Assembly (NCBI GenBank): GCA_030699385.1
Contig: JAUYMY010000083.1
Coordinates: 62,001 to 126,000 of the forward strand
Length of the DNA: 64,000 nt
From: Methylobacter sp.
Lineage (GTDB): Bacteria > Pseudomonadota > Gammaproteobacteria > Methylococcales > Methylomonadaceae
Reading direction: 5' to 3'
Positions 17,243 to 27,355 of the stretch are shown piece after piece. Below the pieces are notes generated by a model. It ran no database searches and was not told the origin of the DNA. It worked only from the letters and a program-made list of their open reading frames with translations. Numbering within the stretch: the stretch's first letter is position 1; every line of letters starts with the position of its first letter. A program made the position numbers and the translations under genes.

Positions 17243-17929
17243 ATGAATACACCAAAAATCGTATTATTGCTGGTGATTGCCAGTGCCATTGCTGCTTTTT
17301 TCTATGTTAACGGTCCGCAGTATTTAACGCTGGAGATGCTAAAAACGCAGTACGCGACCATTGCGGCTTTCCGTGATAATCACGGACTGCTGGCGATTGC
17401 GCTTTATGGGCTGATTTATATTGCGGTAACCGGTTTGTCATTGCCGGGGGCGACGATTTTAACGCTGGCGGGCGGGGCGGTGTTCGGCTTGTTCTGGGGC
17501 ACGGTGATTGTGTCTTTCGCTTCGACCATCGGCGCGACACTGGCGTTTTTAGCGGCGCGTTTTTTGTTTAAGGACAGCATACAAGCAAAATTCGGCGAGC
17601 GTTTACAGGACATCAATGACGGCATTGAGCGGGAAGGGGCTTTTTATCTGTTCACCTTACGTCTGGTGCCGCTGTTTCCTTTTTTTATCATTAACTTATT
17701 AATGGGCTTGACCACGATAAAAACATTCACTTTTTACTGGGTCAGCCAAGTGGGCATGTTGGCGGGAACGCTGGTGTATGTGAATGCCGGCACACAATTG
17801 GGCCAGCTAAAATCCTTATCCGGCATTTTATCGCCGCCATTGGTCGCGTCTTTTGTGTTGTTGGGACTGTTTCCGCTGCTGGCTAAAAAAGCCATTGATG
17901 TTATGCAACAAGGTAAGTCTGATGTCTGA
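17243..17929 (+). CDS. TVP38/TMEM64 (DedA-superfamily) membrane protein
   Basis: The 228-residue integral membrane protein has about five hydrophobic segments. It carries the SNARE-associated/VTT-domain signature around LPGATILTLAGGAVFGLFWG and LRLVPLFPFFIINLLMGLT. Family members are inner-membrane proteins implicated in lipid scrambling or transport. The last 8 bases overlap the start of the flavoprotein gene, a pairing common in bacteria that suggests linked function. Confidence 0.87.
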   Translation: MNTPKIVLLLVIASAIAAFFYVNGPQYLTLEMLKTQYATIAAFRDNHGLLAIALYGLIYIAVTGLSLPGATILTLAGGAVFGLFWGTVIVSFASTIGATLAFLAARFLFKDSIQAKFGERLQDINDGIEREGAFYLFTLRLVPLFPFFIINLLMGLTTIKTFTFYWVSQVGMLAGTLVYVNAGTQLGQLKSLSGILSPPLVASFVLLGLFPLLAKKAIDVMQQGKSDV

Positions 17930-19409
17930 ATCAGTTACTAAAAAATGGATTAAACCGAAACACTTCGATAACAATTTAATCGTTATCGGCGCGGGTTCCG
18001 GCGGTTTGGTCACGGCTTATATCGCTGCGGCGGTTAAGGCAAAAGTCACGCTGATTGAACAACATAAAATGGGCGGCGATTGTTTGAATACCGGCTGTGT
18101 GCCGTCTAAAGCCTTAATCCGTTCCGCCAAATTTTTATCGCACATCAGCCGCTCGGCAGAATTCGGCATTAAAAAAGCTACCGTTGAATTTGATTTTGCC
18201 GAAGTGATGGAGCGGGTTCAAACCGTTATTAAAAAAGTTGAACCGCATGATTCTATTGAACGCTACCGCGAATTAGGCGTGAATGTGATCATCGGCACGG
18301 CTAAAATCATCTCGCCTTGGCATGTAGAAGTTGCCACCGAAACCGGTGTGCAAACGCTTAGCACACGCGCTATTGTGATTGCCGCAGGCGCCAGCCCTTT
18401 TGTACCGCCCATTCCAGGCTTAGCTGATGTCGCTTACCTGACGTCCGATACAGTTTGGAATTTGCGCCAAAAACCTAAACGCTTAGTGGTGTTAGGCGGT
18501 GGGCCGATTGGTTGTGAATTGGCGCAAGCGTTTTCACGTTTAGGGATTGAAGTCACACAAGTTGAAATGCTGCCACGGATTATGCTGCGTGAAGACAGCG
18601 AAGTATCGGCGTTGGTGATGGCTAAATTTCAGCAGGAAGGCATTCGCGTTTTAGTCGAACATAAAGCCAAACAATTTATCGTTGAAAAGGGCGAAAAAAT
18701 CTTAATCGCCGAACACGACGGCAAAGAAATCCGCATTGCTTTTGATGAAGTTTTATTAGCGATTGGACGGGTTGCGAACATTTCAGGCTATGGCGTTGAG
18801 GAAATGGGTATCGCTTTATCGCCGCGCAACACCCTTGCGGTTAATGCCTTTCAGGAAACCAATTATCCGAATATCTATGCTTGCGGCGATGTCGCAGGCC
18901 CGTACCAATTTACCCATACCGCCGCGCATCAAGCGTGGTATGCCGCCGTCAATGCCTTGTTCGGTTGCTTCAAGAAATTTAAAACCGATTATTCGGTGAT
19001 TCCGTGGGCAACCTTTACCGACCCAGAAGTTGCCAGAGTCGGCTTGAATGAACAGGAAGCCAAAGAACAAGGCATTGCTTACGAAGTCAGTGTTTACGCC
19101 ATTGACGAACTGGATAGGGCGATTGCCGACAGCGAAGCGCAGGGCTTTGTGAAAGTATTGACCGTGCCGAATAAAGATAAAATTCTTGGGGTCACGATTG
19201 TCGGCAACCATGCCGGCGATTTGATTGCCGAATTTGTGTTGGCGATGAAACACGGTTTAGGGCTGAATAAGGTGTTGGGAACTATCCACATTTATCCGAC
19301 CATGGCGGAGGCGAATAAATACGTTGCCGGCGTTTGGAAACGCAATCATGCGCCGCAAAAATTATTGGCGTGGGTCGAGCGTTATCATGCTTGGCGTAGA
19401 GGTCAGTGA
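17922..19409 (+). CDS. Mercuric-reductase-like pyridine nucleotide-disulfide oxidoreductase
   Basis: The 495-residue flavoprotein has the FAD motif IGAGSGG, the redox-active disulfide GGDCLNTGCVPSKA, the NAD(P)H motif VLGGGPIGCELAQAF and the dimerisation region with HIYPTMAEANKY. It resembles dihydrolipoyl dehydrogenase and MerA but lacks the MerA N-terminal metal-binding domain and the C-terminal Cys pair, so mercury reduction is unlikely. The start MSESVTKKW lies inside the end of the TVP38 gene, with AAGG upstream. The electron acceptor is not known. Confidence 0.86.
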   Translation: MSESVTKKWIKPKHFDNNLIVIGAGSGGLVTAYIAAAVKAKVTLIEQHKMGGDCLNTGCVPSKALIRSAKFLSHISRSAEFGIKKATVEFDFAEVMERVQTVIKKVEPHDSIERYRELGVNVIIGTAKIISPWHVEVATETGVQTLSTRAIVIAAGASPFVPPIPGLADVAYLTSDTVWNLRQKPKRLVVLGGGPIGCELAQAFSRLGIEVTQVEMLPRIMLREDSEVSALVMAKFQQEGIRVLVEHKAKQFIVEKGEKILIAEHDGKEIRIAFDEVLLAIGRVANISGYGVEEMGIALSPRNTLAVNAFQETNYPNIYACGDVAGPYQFTHTAAHQAWYAAVNALFGCFKKFKTDYSVIPWATFTDPEVARVGLNEQEAKEQGIAYEVSVYAIDELDRAIADSEAQGFVKVLTVPNKDKILGVTIVGNHAGDLIAEFVLAMKHGLGLNKVLGTIHIYPTMAEANKYVAGVWKRNHAPQKLLAWVERYHAWRRGQ

Positions 19410-19413
19410 CTTC

Positions 19414-20718
19414 TTAATGGTCTTTATCCAGAGCCTTCAAATGCTTTAATTTTTCTTTAATCTTGATTTCCAAGCCTCTCTCTACCGGCTGGTAATATTG
19501 CCTGCCTTTCAATTCATCGGGAAAATAATTTTCCCCGGCGGCGTATGCTTCCGGTTCATTATGGGCGTAGCGGTATTCTTTGCCGTAATCCAATGATTTC
19601 ATCAGCTTGGTCGGCGCATTTCTTAAATGCACCGGCACACCTAAGCTGCCGCTTTGTTGGGCATCGGCCATGGCCGCTTTATACGCCATATAAACGGCAT
19701 TGCTTTTTGGCGCGCAGGCCAAATAAACCACGGCTTGCGCCAAGGCTAATTCGCCTTCCGGGCTGCCTAAACGCTCTTGCGCTTCCCAGGCGTTGATGCA
19801 AATCTGTAAGGCTCTCGGATCGGCATTGCCTATGTCTTCGGAGGCAATCCTGACGATACGTCGCGCCAGATAGGATAAATCGCAGCCGCCATCCATCATC
19901 CGGCACAGCCAGTACAGCGCCGCATCGGGCGAACTGCCGCGTACTGATTTATGCAGCGCCGAAATCTGGTTATAGAATTCTTCGCCCTGATTATCGAACC
20001 GGCGCACACCGCCCGACAGCACTTCTTTGGCAATGGCTTCATTAATCGTCTGACTACCTTTGGCGGCAGCAAGTTCCACGGCGATTTCCAGTAAATTGAG
20101 CAGTTTTCGCGCATCGCCGTCAGCGCTTTGGGCAAACAGCTGTTTGATGTCAGCGCTGATGTCGATAGCCTGAGCGCCCAAACCGCGCACCTTGTCGGTC
20201 AGGGCTTTGTCGATCACCGCTAACAAATCGTCCGCCGTCAAGGCGTTCAGCACATAGACCCTAGCCCTGGACAATAACGCGTTATTCAGCGCAAAAGACG
20301 GGTTTTCGGTGGTCGCGCCGACAAAATAAACCGTGCCGTCTTCGACATGCGGCAAAAAAGCATCTTGCTGCGACTTGTTGAAACGATGCACTTCATCGAC
20401 AAATAAAATGGTGCGCCGGTGCTGTTCCAGCTGGATTTTTTTGGCTTCGCTAACCGCCGCCCTGATTTCTTTAACGCCGGATAAAACCGCCGAAATGGGC
20501 ATGAACTCGGCATCGGAATGTTGGGCAATGAGCCGCGCCAAGGTAGTTTTTCCGGTGCCGGGCGGCCCCCAGAAAATCATTGAATGCAATCGTCCGGAGC
20601 TAATCGCTTCATACAGCGGTTTGCCGGGTTGCAGGATGTGTTGTTGGCCGACATAATCGGCTAGCTGGTTTGGCCGCATCCGGTCGGCCAACGGCTTGGT
20701 CAAATCATCGAACAGCAT
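19414..20718 (-). CDS. rarA: Replication-associated recombination protein A (AAA+ ATPase)
   Basis: The 434-residue protein (MgsA/RarA) acts at stalled replication forks. It shows Walker A GPPGTGKTTLARLIAQ, Walker B ILFVDEVHRFNKSQQD, sensor VGATTENPSFALNNALLSRARV and the C-terminal tetramerisation domain with the conserved HLRNAPTKLMKSLDYGKEY. It lies 23 bases downstream of lolA on the same strand, as in many gammaproteobacteria. Confidence 0.96.
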   Translation of the reverse strand: MLFDDLTKPLADRMRPNQLADYVGQQHILQPGKPLYEAISSGRLHSMIFWGPPGTGKTTLARLIAQHSDAEFMPISAVLSGVKEIRAAVSEAKKIQLEQHRRTILFVDEVHRFNKSQQDAFLPHVEDGTVYFVGATTENPSFALNNALLSRARVYVLNALTADDLLAVIDKALTDKVRGLGAQAIDISADIKQLFAQSADGDARKLLNLLEIAVELAAAKGSQTINEAIAKEVLSGGVRRFDNQGEEFYNQISALHKSVRGSSPDAALYWLCRMMDGGCDLSYLARRIVRIASEDIGNADPRALQICINAWEAQERLGSPEGELALAQAVVYLACAPKSNAVYMAYKAAMADAQQSGSLGVPVHLRNAPTKLMKSLDYGKEYRYAHNEPEAYAAGENYFPDELKGRQYYQPVERGLEIKIKEKLKHLKALDKDH

Positions 20719-20741
20719 AAGAGCGGTTGTGCCGTCTTTCT

Positions 20742-21368
20742 TTAATCAGAGAAAACATCGACGCCCTCAGGCGCTTTAAACTCAAACAAGGTCTGTTTTA
20801 ACGGCGGGTTCAGCACCACATTAGAAAAATAAATGCGCGTCAGTTGGCCGAAATTGTCACTCAATTCCATGCCGCCCAAGGAGTCGTTGTTCAACCCCAT
20901 CAAGACATATTTAAAGGTGCTTTCCGGATTTTTCGGCACTAATTTGACCCACATCAAATCGCCGTCGACGCCTTGCTGTTCCATGGTGAAATTATCTTCC
21001 AGCGATATTTCACCGCTCAACAGTAATGCGGGTGTCGAACCGACCGATTCATCGAGTTTTTTAATGGTGACCTGTTCTAAATCAGTATCGTAAAACCAGA
21101 CTTTGCCCGCAGTGGAAATAATCTGTTGTTGAAAAGGCCTTAGGTAATCCCAGCGGAATTTACCTGGCCGTTGCAGGTAAAAAAGTCCGTGGCTGGTTTG
21201 CACCGGATTACCCTGTTCATTAATCAATACCTGTTTAAAATCAGCGGTCAGCGATTTGGTATTTTTTAAAAACGCTTTTAATTGCCTGATCGGTTTATCT
21301 TCTGCATGAGCTGACGCATGAACCAGTAGCATTGCCAGCAAGCCGGCAAAAATTATCATTTTTTTCAT
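20742..21368 (-). CDS. lolA: Outer-membrane lipoprotein carrier protein LolA
   Basis: The 208-residue periplasmic chaperone carries lipoproteins from LolCDE to LolB. The signal peptide is MKKMIIFAGLLAMLLVHASAHA. The mature part begins DKPIRQLKAFLKNTKSLTADFKQ and contains the characteristic PGKFRWDYLRPFQQQIIS and SLGGMELSDNFGQLTRI. The internal start is chosen because it gives a proper signal peptide with AAGG upstream. The longer frame from 21422 would bury the signal. It forms an operon with rarA. Confidence 0.93.
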   Translation of the reverse strand: MKKMIIFAGLLAMLLVHASAHAEDKPIRQLKAFLKNTKSLTADFKQVLINEQGNPVQTSHGLFYLQRPGKFRWDYLRPFQQQIISTAGKVWFYDTDLEQVTIKKLDESVGSTPALLLSGEISLEDNFTMEQQGVDGDLMWVKLVPKNPESTFKYVLMGLNNDSLGGMELSDNFGQLTRIYFSNVVLNPPLKQTLFEFKAPEGVDVFSD

Positions 21369-21480
21369 AAATAGCCTTAAAATAATGGATCGGATACGTT
21401 GGTAGGCAAGGATAGTGTTCACGAAAATTATTAACCACGAAGAAAATAAAGATTTTTGAGTGACTACTTAATTCATAATT

Positions 21481-21546
21481 GTCCACGAAAGGCACGAAAG
21501 GCACGAAAAACACGAAATTTTCGTGCTTTTCGTGATTTTCGTGGAC
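21481..21546. repeat. CACGAAA-type inverted repeat (family B)
   Basis: A tandem of CACGAAA units starting GTCCACGAAAGGCACGAAAG is followed by its inverted complement ending TTTTCGTGGAC, making a long imperfect hairpin. It lies between lolA and prfC. A second copy is at 23516-23573, and shorter fragments lie near 1123-1240, 21588-21612 and 23429-23455. Confidence 0.75.
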
Positions 21547-21618
21547 TTTATTACATTCGTCAGGAGACATTCTTGCATTCACGATGTCTCATTCTTCGTG
21601 ATTTCCGTGGTGATAATC

Positions 21619-23199
<1,581 letters not shown>

Positions 23200-23302
23200 G
23201 CTTTTGGTTTACTTAAGAGACTTAAAAAGCCGCCGATTATAACGTATTATGCAAAACGCTTGGCTATAGAAATATCGCGTTGCCCGAGCAACGTTGCAAG
23301 TT

Positions 23303-23383
23303 AGACCTTCCAGGTTTTACGACTGCCATGGATGGCGGAAGTACTGGAGCCGCCGGGATGGCTCCAGTAAAAACCTGTAAGGT
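23303..23383. repeat. Nested palindrome, family D
   Basis: Outer arms AGACCTTCCAGGTTTT and AAAACCTGTAAGGTC enclose the inner perfect pair TACTGGAGCC / GGCTCCAGTA. The outer arms resemble the hairpin at 50046-50079 (AGACCTGCAAG...). It is noncoding and of unknown function. Confidence 0.65.
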
Positions 23384-23515
23384 CGGCATGTCGCTCTATT
23401 TATAGCGTTTCGGGGGCTGTTTTTTTGAAACTTCGTGCTTCCCGTGCCCTTCGTGGGAATAAGGCCATTTCCGAGAAATAACATCCCTTGATGATCATGA
23501 TCTGTAAAAAATAAA

Positions 23516-23573
23516 GTCCACGAAAAGCACGAAAAACACGAAAAATTTCGTGGCTTTCGTGCTTTTCGTGGAC
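23516..23573. repeat. CACGAAA-type inverted repeat (family B), second copy
   Basis: The left arm starts GTCCACGAAAAGCACGAAAA and the right arm ends GTGCTTTTCGTGGAC, matching the copy at 21481-21546. Confidence 0.75.
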
Positions 23574-23602
23574 AATTTTTGGTATGTCTTTTTCAGGAAA
23601 TC

Positions 23603-23641
23603 GCCTAAATCTTTTAGCCTGTGATTAACGAGGATTTAGGC
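23603..23641. repeat. Inverted repeat after the orphan a-subunit gene
   Basis: Perfect 9-bp arms GCCTAAATC / GATTTAGGC are separated by 21 bases, 10 bases past the stop of the a-subunit gene. It may be a weak terminator on the minus strand, although no T-tract follows. Confidence 0.45.
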
Positions 23642-23650
23642 TTGACAAGT

Positions 23651-24316
23651 TCACTCCCTGGGCGTTGCCGAGGCGATATAAACCATTGCCAATATCGAGA
23701 AGATATAAGCCTGGATGGCGCCGGTCAGCAGACCTAAGAGCTGCATCACCACCGGAAAAAACAACGGTGTGAAACTGAGAAAAATGCCGCCAATGACGGT
23801 GCCGCTCATGATGTTGCCGTATAACCTGACTGCCAAAGCCAGGGTGCGGGAAAATTCACCGACAATGTTGAATGGCAGCATGAACACGCTAGGCTGGCAA
23901 TATTGTTTAAGGTAACGCCATAAACCGACACGATAAATGCCGTAAACCGGCACCGCAACGAAAACAGTCAGCGCCAGCGCTGTCGTGGTCGATAATGAAC
24001 CTGTTGGCGGCATAAAGCCCGGAACCACAGCCAGCACATTGGACAGGAAGATAAACAAAAACAGCGTGCCGATCAGCGGCAGATAGGGGGCCGGTTGCTG
24101 TTGGCTGAGTTCATGGACTTGTTGATTCACGCTGAGCACAATCACTTCCAGCAGGTTTTGTACTCTTGAAATAGGCGCATCCACCGATAATCGGCGGGTA
24201 ACCAAAAAACTGCCGCCAACCAGAAAAACCATGACCAACCAAGTAAAAGCCAAGGTCGCATTGATTTTAATGAGGCCGTATTGCCACAAAATAATCTGGT
24301 CAGGATTATTAAGCAT
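23651..24316 (-). CDS. Orphan F-type ATP synthase a subunit (AtpB-like)
   Basis: The 221-residue membrane protein has about five helices. The essential proton-channel arginine is kept in LALAVRLYGNIMSG, and the last helix has GAIQAYIFSILAMVYIASA with the conserved Gln. The short length and sequence resemble the a subunit of the alternative N-type F1Fo ATPase rather than the ~270-residue canonical one. No other ATPase gene flanks it. The start is 7 bases after the corA stop, so it is probably translated from the corA transcript. It may be a relic of a lost operon or have a separate ion-transport role. Confidence 0.85.
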   Translation of the reverse strand: MLNNPDQIILWQYGLIKINATLAFTWLVMVFLVGGSFLVTRRLSVDAPISRVQNLLEVIVLSVNQQVHELSQQQPAPYLPLIGTLFLFIFLSNVLAVVPGFMPPTGSLSTTTALALTVFVAVPVYGIYRVGLWRYLKQYCQPSVFMLPFNIVGEFSRTLALAVRLYGNIMSGTVIGGIFLSFTPLFFPVVMQLLGLLTGAIQAYIFSILAMVYIASATPRE

Positions 24317-24323
24317 GTCAGTG

Positions 24324-25280
24324 CTACAGCCAGCCTTTGCGTTTAAAAAACCAATACGGCGAAACGCCGGCTAATAACATTAAAAACAAGGCGCCGGGAT
24401 AACCCAGCTGTAAGCTGAGTTCTGGCATGTAACGGAAATTCATGCCATAAATGCTGGCGACCAGTGTTGGCGGCAAAAACACTACGGCGGCAATGGAAAA
24501 AATCTTAATGATCTTGTTTTGCGCGATGTTAATAAAGCCTTGGGTCGAGTCCATCAAGAAGTTGATTTTGTCGAACAAAAAAGTGGTGTGTGACATCAAC
24601 GTGTCGACGTCGCGCATGATTTGCCGCGCGGTTTCCTGCAATTCGGGGTGGGTGCGCAAATGCCGTTGCAGAAAGGATATGGAACGTTGCGTATCCATCA
24701 GGCACAGCCGAATCTTACCGTTGCTGTCTTCCAGTTTAGCCAGTTGGTCAATGGCGTTTTCCAGGTCGGAATCGATTTCTTCCAGCACCATATAACTGAC
24801 GTCTTCCAGTTTGCGATGAATATCCTCGAGCGCATCGGCGAGGTTCTCCACTTTTTGCTCAAACATCAATATCAGTAATTCTTGTGGCGAATGCGCCTCG
24901 ACTTGCCCGCGCCGGGCGCGCATACGTAACAGGCGAAAATCGGCCAAAGCGCCGTCGCGCAGGGTAATCAGCCGGTCATTTTGCAAAATGAAGGCGACTG
25001 TCGCGGTACTGTGCCGGCCCTCACTTTGGGCGAGAAACAATGAACGCACATGGACGCCGGTGTTATCGGTAAAGTAACGCGCCGAAGATTCGATTTCCTC
25101 GACATCGTCCGATTCCGGCAATGCCGTGCGCAAAAACGCCTGCAGTTGCGCGCGCTCGCTGTCGCTGGCGTCATGCGCATCTATCCAGGCGGCTTTGGCG
25201 ACGGCCTGTTTGAGTTGATCTTCAGTCGGCGTTTGTTCTTTAAGGCGACCGACTTTGTCGATATTAAACAGTCTTAACAT
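24324..25280 (-). CDS. corA: CorA-family magnesium/cobalt transporter
   Basis: The 318-residue protein has the large cytoplasmic N-terminal domain rich in helices, then two C-terminal membrane helices. The signature YGMNF closes the first (FLPPTLVASIYGMNFRYMPE). The final PYWFFKRKGWL matches the CorA tail. The protein is predicted to pentamerise in the inner membrane and import Mg2+ (or Co2+/Ni2+). It is followed by the orphan a-subunit gene. Confidence 0.92.
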   Translation of the reverse strand: MLRLFNIDKVGRLKEQTPTEDQLKQAVAKAAWIDAHDASDSERAQLQAFLRTALPESDDVEEIESSARYFTDNTGVHVRSLFLAQSEGRHSTATVAFILQNDRLITLRDGALADFRLLRMRARRGQVEAHSPQELLILMFEQKVENLADALEDIHRKLEDVSYMVLEEIDSDLENAIDQLAKLEDSNGKIRLCLMDTQRSISFLQRHLRTHPELQETARQIMRDVDTLMSHTTFLFDKINFLMDSTQGFINIAQNKIIKIFSIAAVVFLPPTLVASIYGMNFRYMPELSLQLGYPGALFLMLLAGVSPYWFFKRKGWL

Positions 25281-25297
25281 GCATGTTTTCTCATTTT

Positions 25298-25810
25298 TTA
25301 GTGTTCAGGCAAGTTATCCGGGCGAATCAAGGTGACCAGTTTAGCGCTGCCTTCAGCCAGTTCTATCCACTCGCCCGAGAAAACAAGGTGGGCTAACGCG
25401 GCAGTAGGCAGGCATTTTCCGTTAGCCGCTAACGGAATCGAGTTGGGCGTTAATTTTAACAACAAGTCTTCCAAGCCAGGATTATGCCCGACCAGCAACA
25501 CCCTCCGTTCTTCGCCGCGTAATTTTAGCAGTGCAAGCAGGGTCTCGGCATTGGCTTCATAAATGCTTGGATCGCTGATGATGGCTGACTCGGCTATGCC
25601 AAGCTGTTTGCAAACCCGTTGCGCGGTTGCCAGTGCCCGTATTGCCGGCGAACTGAGGATAGCGTCGGGTGTTAATTTTTGCTCGGCAAGCCAGCGCCCG
25701 ATTTGCTTGGCCGCACGTCGGCCACGCTTTTTTAAGGGACGGGAAAAATCATCCATTTCAATAGACCAATCCGATTTGGCATGACGTAATAATAAAAGTT
25801 CGTGAGGCAT
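25298..25810 (-). CDS. SixA-like histidine phosphatase
   Basis: The 170-residue protein of the histidine phosphatase superfamily has the phospho-acceptor motif LLLLRHAKSDW (RH) at residues 5-15 and the second-half histidine in LLVGHNPGLEDL. The size fits SixA, which dephosphorylates phosphohistidine on signalling or PTS proteins. It lies 17 bases upstream of corA on the same strand and may be co-transcribed. Confidence 0.87.
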   Translation of the reverse strand: MPHELLLLRHAKSDWSIEMDDFSRPLKKRGRRAAKQIGRWLAEQKLTPDAILSSPAIRALATAQRVCKQLGIAESAIISDPSIYEANAETLLALLKLRGEERRVLLVGHNPGLEDLLLKLTPNSIPLAANGKCLPTAALAHLVFSGEWIELAEGSAKLVTLIRPDNLPEH

Positions 25811-26026
25811 AAATAGGTTGTCAATGGAGGCTGAGGGTGCAACTGCCTTACTATACCAGTTAATGTTTACAATTTTATTAAATCACCGGTAAAAAAAACA
25901 CCTGAAATGACCGTTTGCATAACACATTTTAGCGAACCTGTCGGTGCTATTACGTATTGTTTGAGATGGTTGATTTCTTTATGCTTATAAATGAAATATA
26001 ACCCGCAATCAAAGATGAGGTGTGTC

Positions 26027-26293
26027 ATGGCAATAAAAGAAGATTTTGAAAATTTACTGGACAAGTTGCAAGTAGAACGCGACGAAATTAATTTAAAACT
26101 GCATTTGGCTTCTATGGAAGCTAAACAGGAATTTGAGGGGGCTGAACAGCAATGGCAACGGTTAAAAATAAAAGCCGCTGAAATAGCCGATGATTCGGTA
26201 GAAACATCTGAAGAGTTTATCGCTAAGGCTAAAGTCATTGGCGAAGAACTTAAAGAGGCTTATCAACGTGTTGCCAAGCGCTTAGCCGATTAA
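26027..26293 (+). CDS. Small coiled-coil hypothetical protein
   Basis: The 88-residue protein is almost entirely charged alpha-helix (MAIKEDFENLLDKLQVERDE...), with heptad-like spacing of Leu/Ile and many Glu/Lys. It has no Cys, Trp occurs once, and there is no signal or membrane segment. GAGG sits 9 bases upstream of the chosen ATG. The open frame starts earlier, at 25991, but without support. No family is recognised. It is a single gene. Confidence 0.7.
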   Translation: MAIKEDFENLLDKLQVERDEINLKLHLASMEAKQEFEGAEQQWQRLKIKAAEIADDSVETSEEFIAKAKVIGEELKEAYQRVAKRLAD

Positions 26294-26731
26294 TCTGTAA
26301 CTTATTCATCAATAATGATTATCACGGACACGAATTTTTAGCCTTTGTGTCTGTGATGAACAATCAGCACTGAGTTGATTTGAGGGCTCTAATCAAATCG
26401 CCGGCAACCACTTTAAGCCATCCACTATCGCTAGTCCGATGAGAGGACTGGCATCAATCACAACAATCCGCGCCATGCGCAACGCTTCGCCGGGATTATT
26501 CTTTAAACTGCTGACATTCACTGTTTTCATGGGCGGGTCTCATAGGAAGAAGGTACGCGTAAATTAAGGCTGGCACTAGACCCTGCGAAGTTTACTACGT
26601 ATACTTTGATAGGCTTAATTTTCACGATTACATTCGCATAGAATCCATGATAATAAGCAGCGGCATTGGTTTTTAACGCCGGAGTAAGGAAAGAATTTTA
26701 GATAAGGTAATCGTAATAGTTAAGGCTAGTA
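26294..26731. other. Gap holding a toxin-antitoxin relic
   Basis: Apart from the 138-bp relic on the minus strand (26393-26530), nothing recognisable is seen in these 438 bases. AAGG lies just before the downstream DUF4912 start. Confidence 0.5.
26393..26530 (-). pseudogene. Toxin-antitoxin relic: antitoxin start fused to DUF3368 toxin start
   Basis: A 45-codon frame begins MKTVNVSSLKNNPGEALRMA, the typical N-terminus of a Phd-like or related antitoxin. It switches at once to RIVVIDASPLIGLAIVDGLK, the PIN-like N-terminus of DUF3368 toxins, and stops at WLPAI. The most direct explanation is a deletion that joined the 5' end of an antitoxin gene to the 5' end of its toxin gene, leaving a short chimera. 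A full UPF0175/DUF3368 pair exists at 54021-54756. Confidence 0.65.
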
Positions 26732-27355
26732 ATGACGTTTTTGCATTCAGGATACACTTCCAACATTAATTTATCGGCAACAGAAATGCTTGAAATAAGT
26801 CAGGAAATTAGCCGGGATTTTACCCCCTGTTTTTCAAGCAGGATGCCAAAACGTGTTGAAAAAATAAAGTTTTCAACTAAAGAATTATTCGACATTAGCG
26901 AAGAAATCGGCCGTGACTTTGCGCCGAAAATATCCAGCACTATCCCCGAACTGATGCTGTTGCCGGTCGATCCCGGCCATATTCATGCGTATTGGCATCT
27001 TGAGCAAAACCATGATGTTGCAACGCCTGATAACCCCGCGCCGCATCCGCTGACCTTAAGGATTTATGCGCAGCCTGAGGAAAAAATGCCCACTAGCCAA
27101 GCGCCTTCATGGTTTGATTTAACGCTTGATCAGTTCGAAACTCAACAGCATATATCTTTGCCAAACCCGGTTAATGCAACGGCTTATTCTGCCGCGATTG
27201 GTCAAGCCGGCCCGGATCAAAATTTTATCGTGTTTGCCCGATCAAATACCGTTCATGCCCCCAGTGCCGGCGTGATCTGGTATCCAACTACCGAAAATCC
27301 GATTTATTGTCTAAGTAAAAATGCATCAGGCCAAAGCGCCTACAGTGCGGCGTGA
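26732..27355 (+). CDS. DUF4912 protein
   Basis: The 207-residue protein has a central block LMLLPVDPGHIHAYWHLEQ, characteristic of DUF4912 proteins found next to glycogen-branching enzymes. The first 65 residues contain two similar segments, TEMLEISQEISRDFTP and KELFDISEEIGRDFAP, an internal duplication of a short helical motif. The function is unknown. The stop overlaps the GH57 start (TGATG), so the two are translationally coupled and probably act together in alpha-glucan metabolism. Confidence 0.85.
   Translation: MTFLHSGYTSNINLSATEMLEISQEISRDFTPCFSSRMPKRVEKIKFSTKELFDISEEIGRDFAPKISSTIPELMLLPVDPGHIHAYWHLEQNHDVATPDNPAPHPLTLRIYAQPEEKMPTSQAPSWFDLTLDQFETQQHISLPNPVNATAYSAAIGQAGPDQNFIVFARSNTVHAPSAGVIWYPTTENPIYCLSKNASGQSAYSAA

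Larger units (their letters stand above)
23200..23650. other. Repeat-filled gap without a gene
   Basis: These 451 bases between prfC and the orphan a-subunit gene hold three structured elements: a nested palindrome (23303-23383), a family-B repeat (23516-23573) and an inverted repeat (23603-23641). No open frame with coding character was found on either strand, and there is no trace of the ATP synthase c subunit that would normally follow atpB. Confidence 0.65.

Noticed and set aside
17922-19409. Mercuric reductase (MerA)
   Set aside because: The N-terminal HMA domain and the C-terminal vicinal Cys pair are missing, and no mer genes are nearby.
21481-21546. CACGAAA tandem units as a CRISPR array
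   Set aside because: Units are 7-9 bases without spacers, and they form one long hairpin. No cas gene is present.
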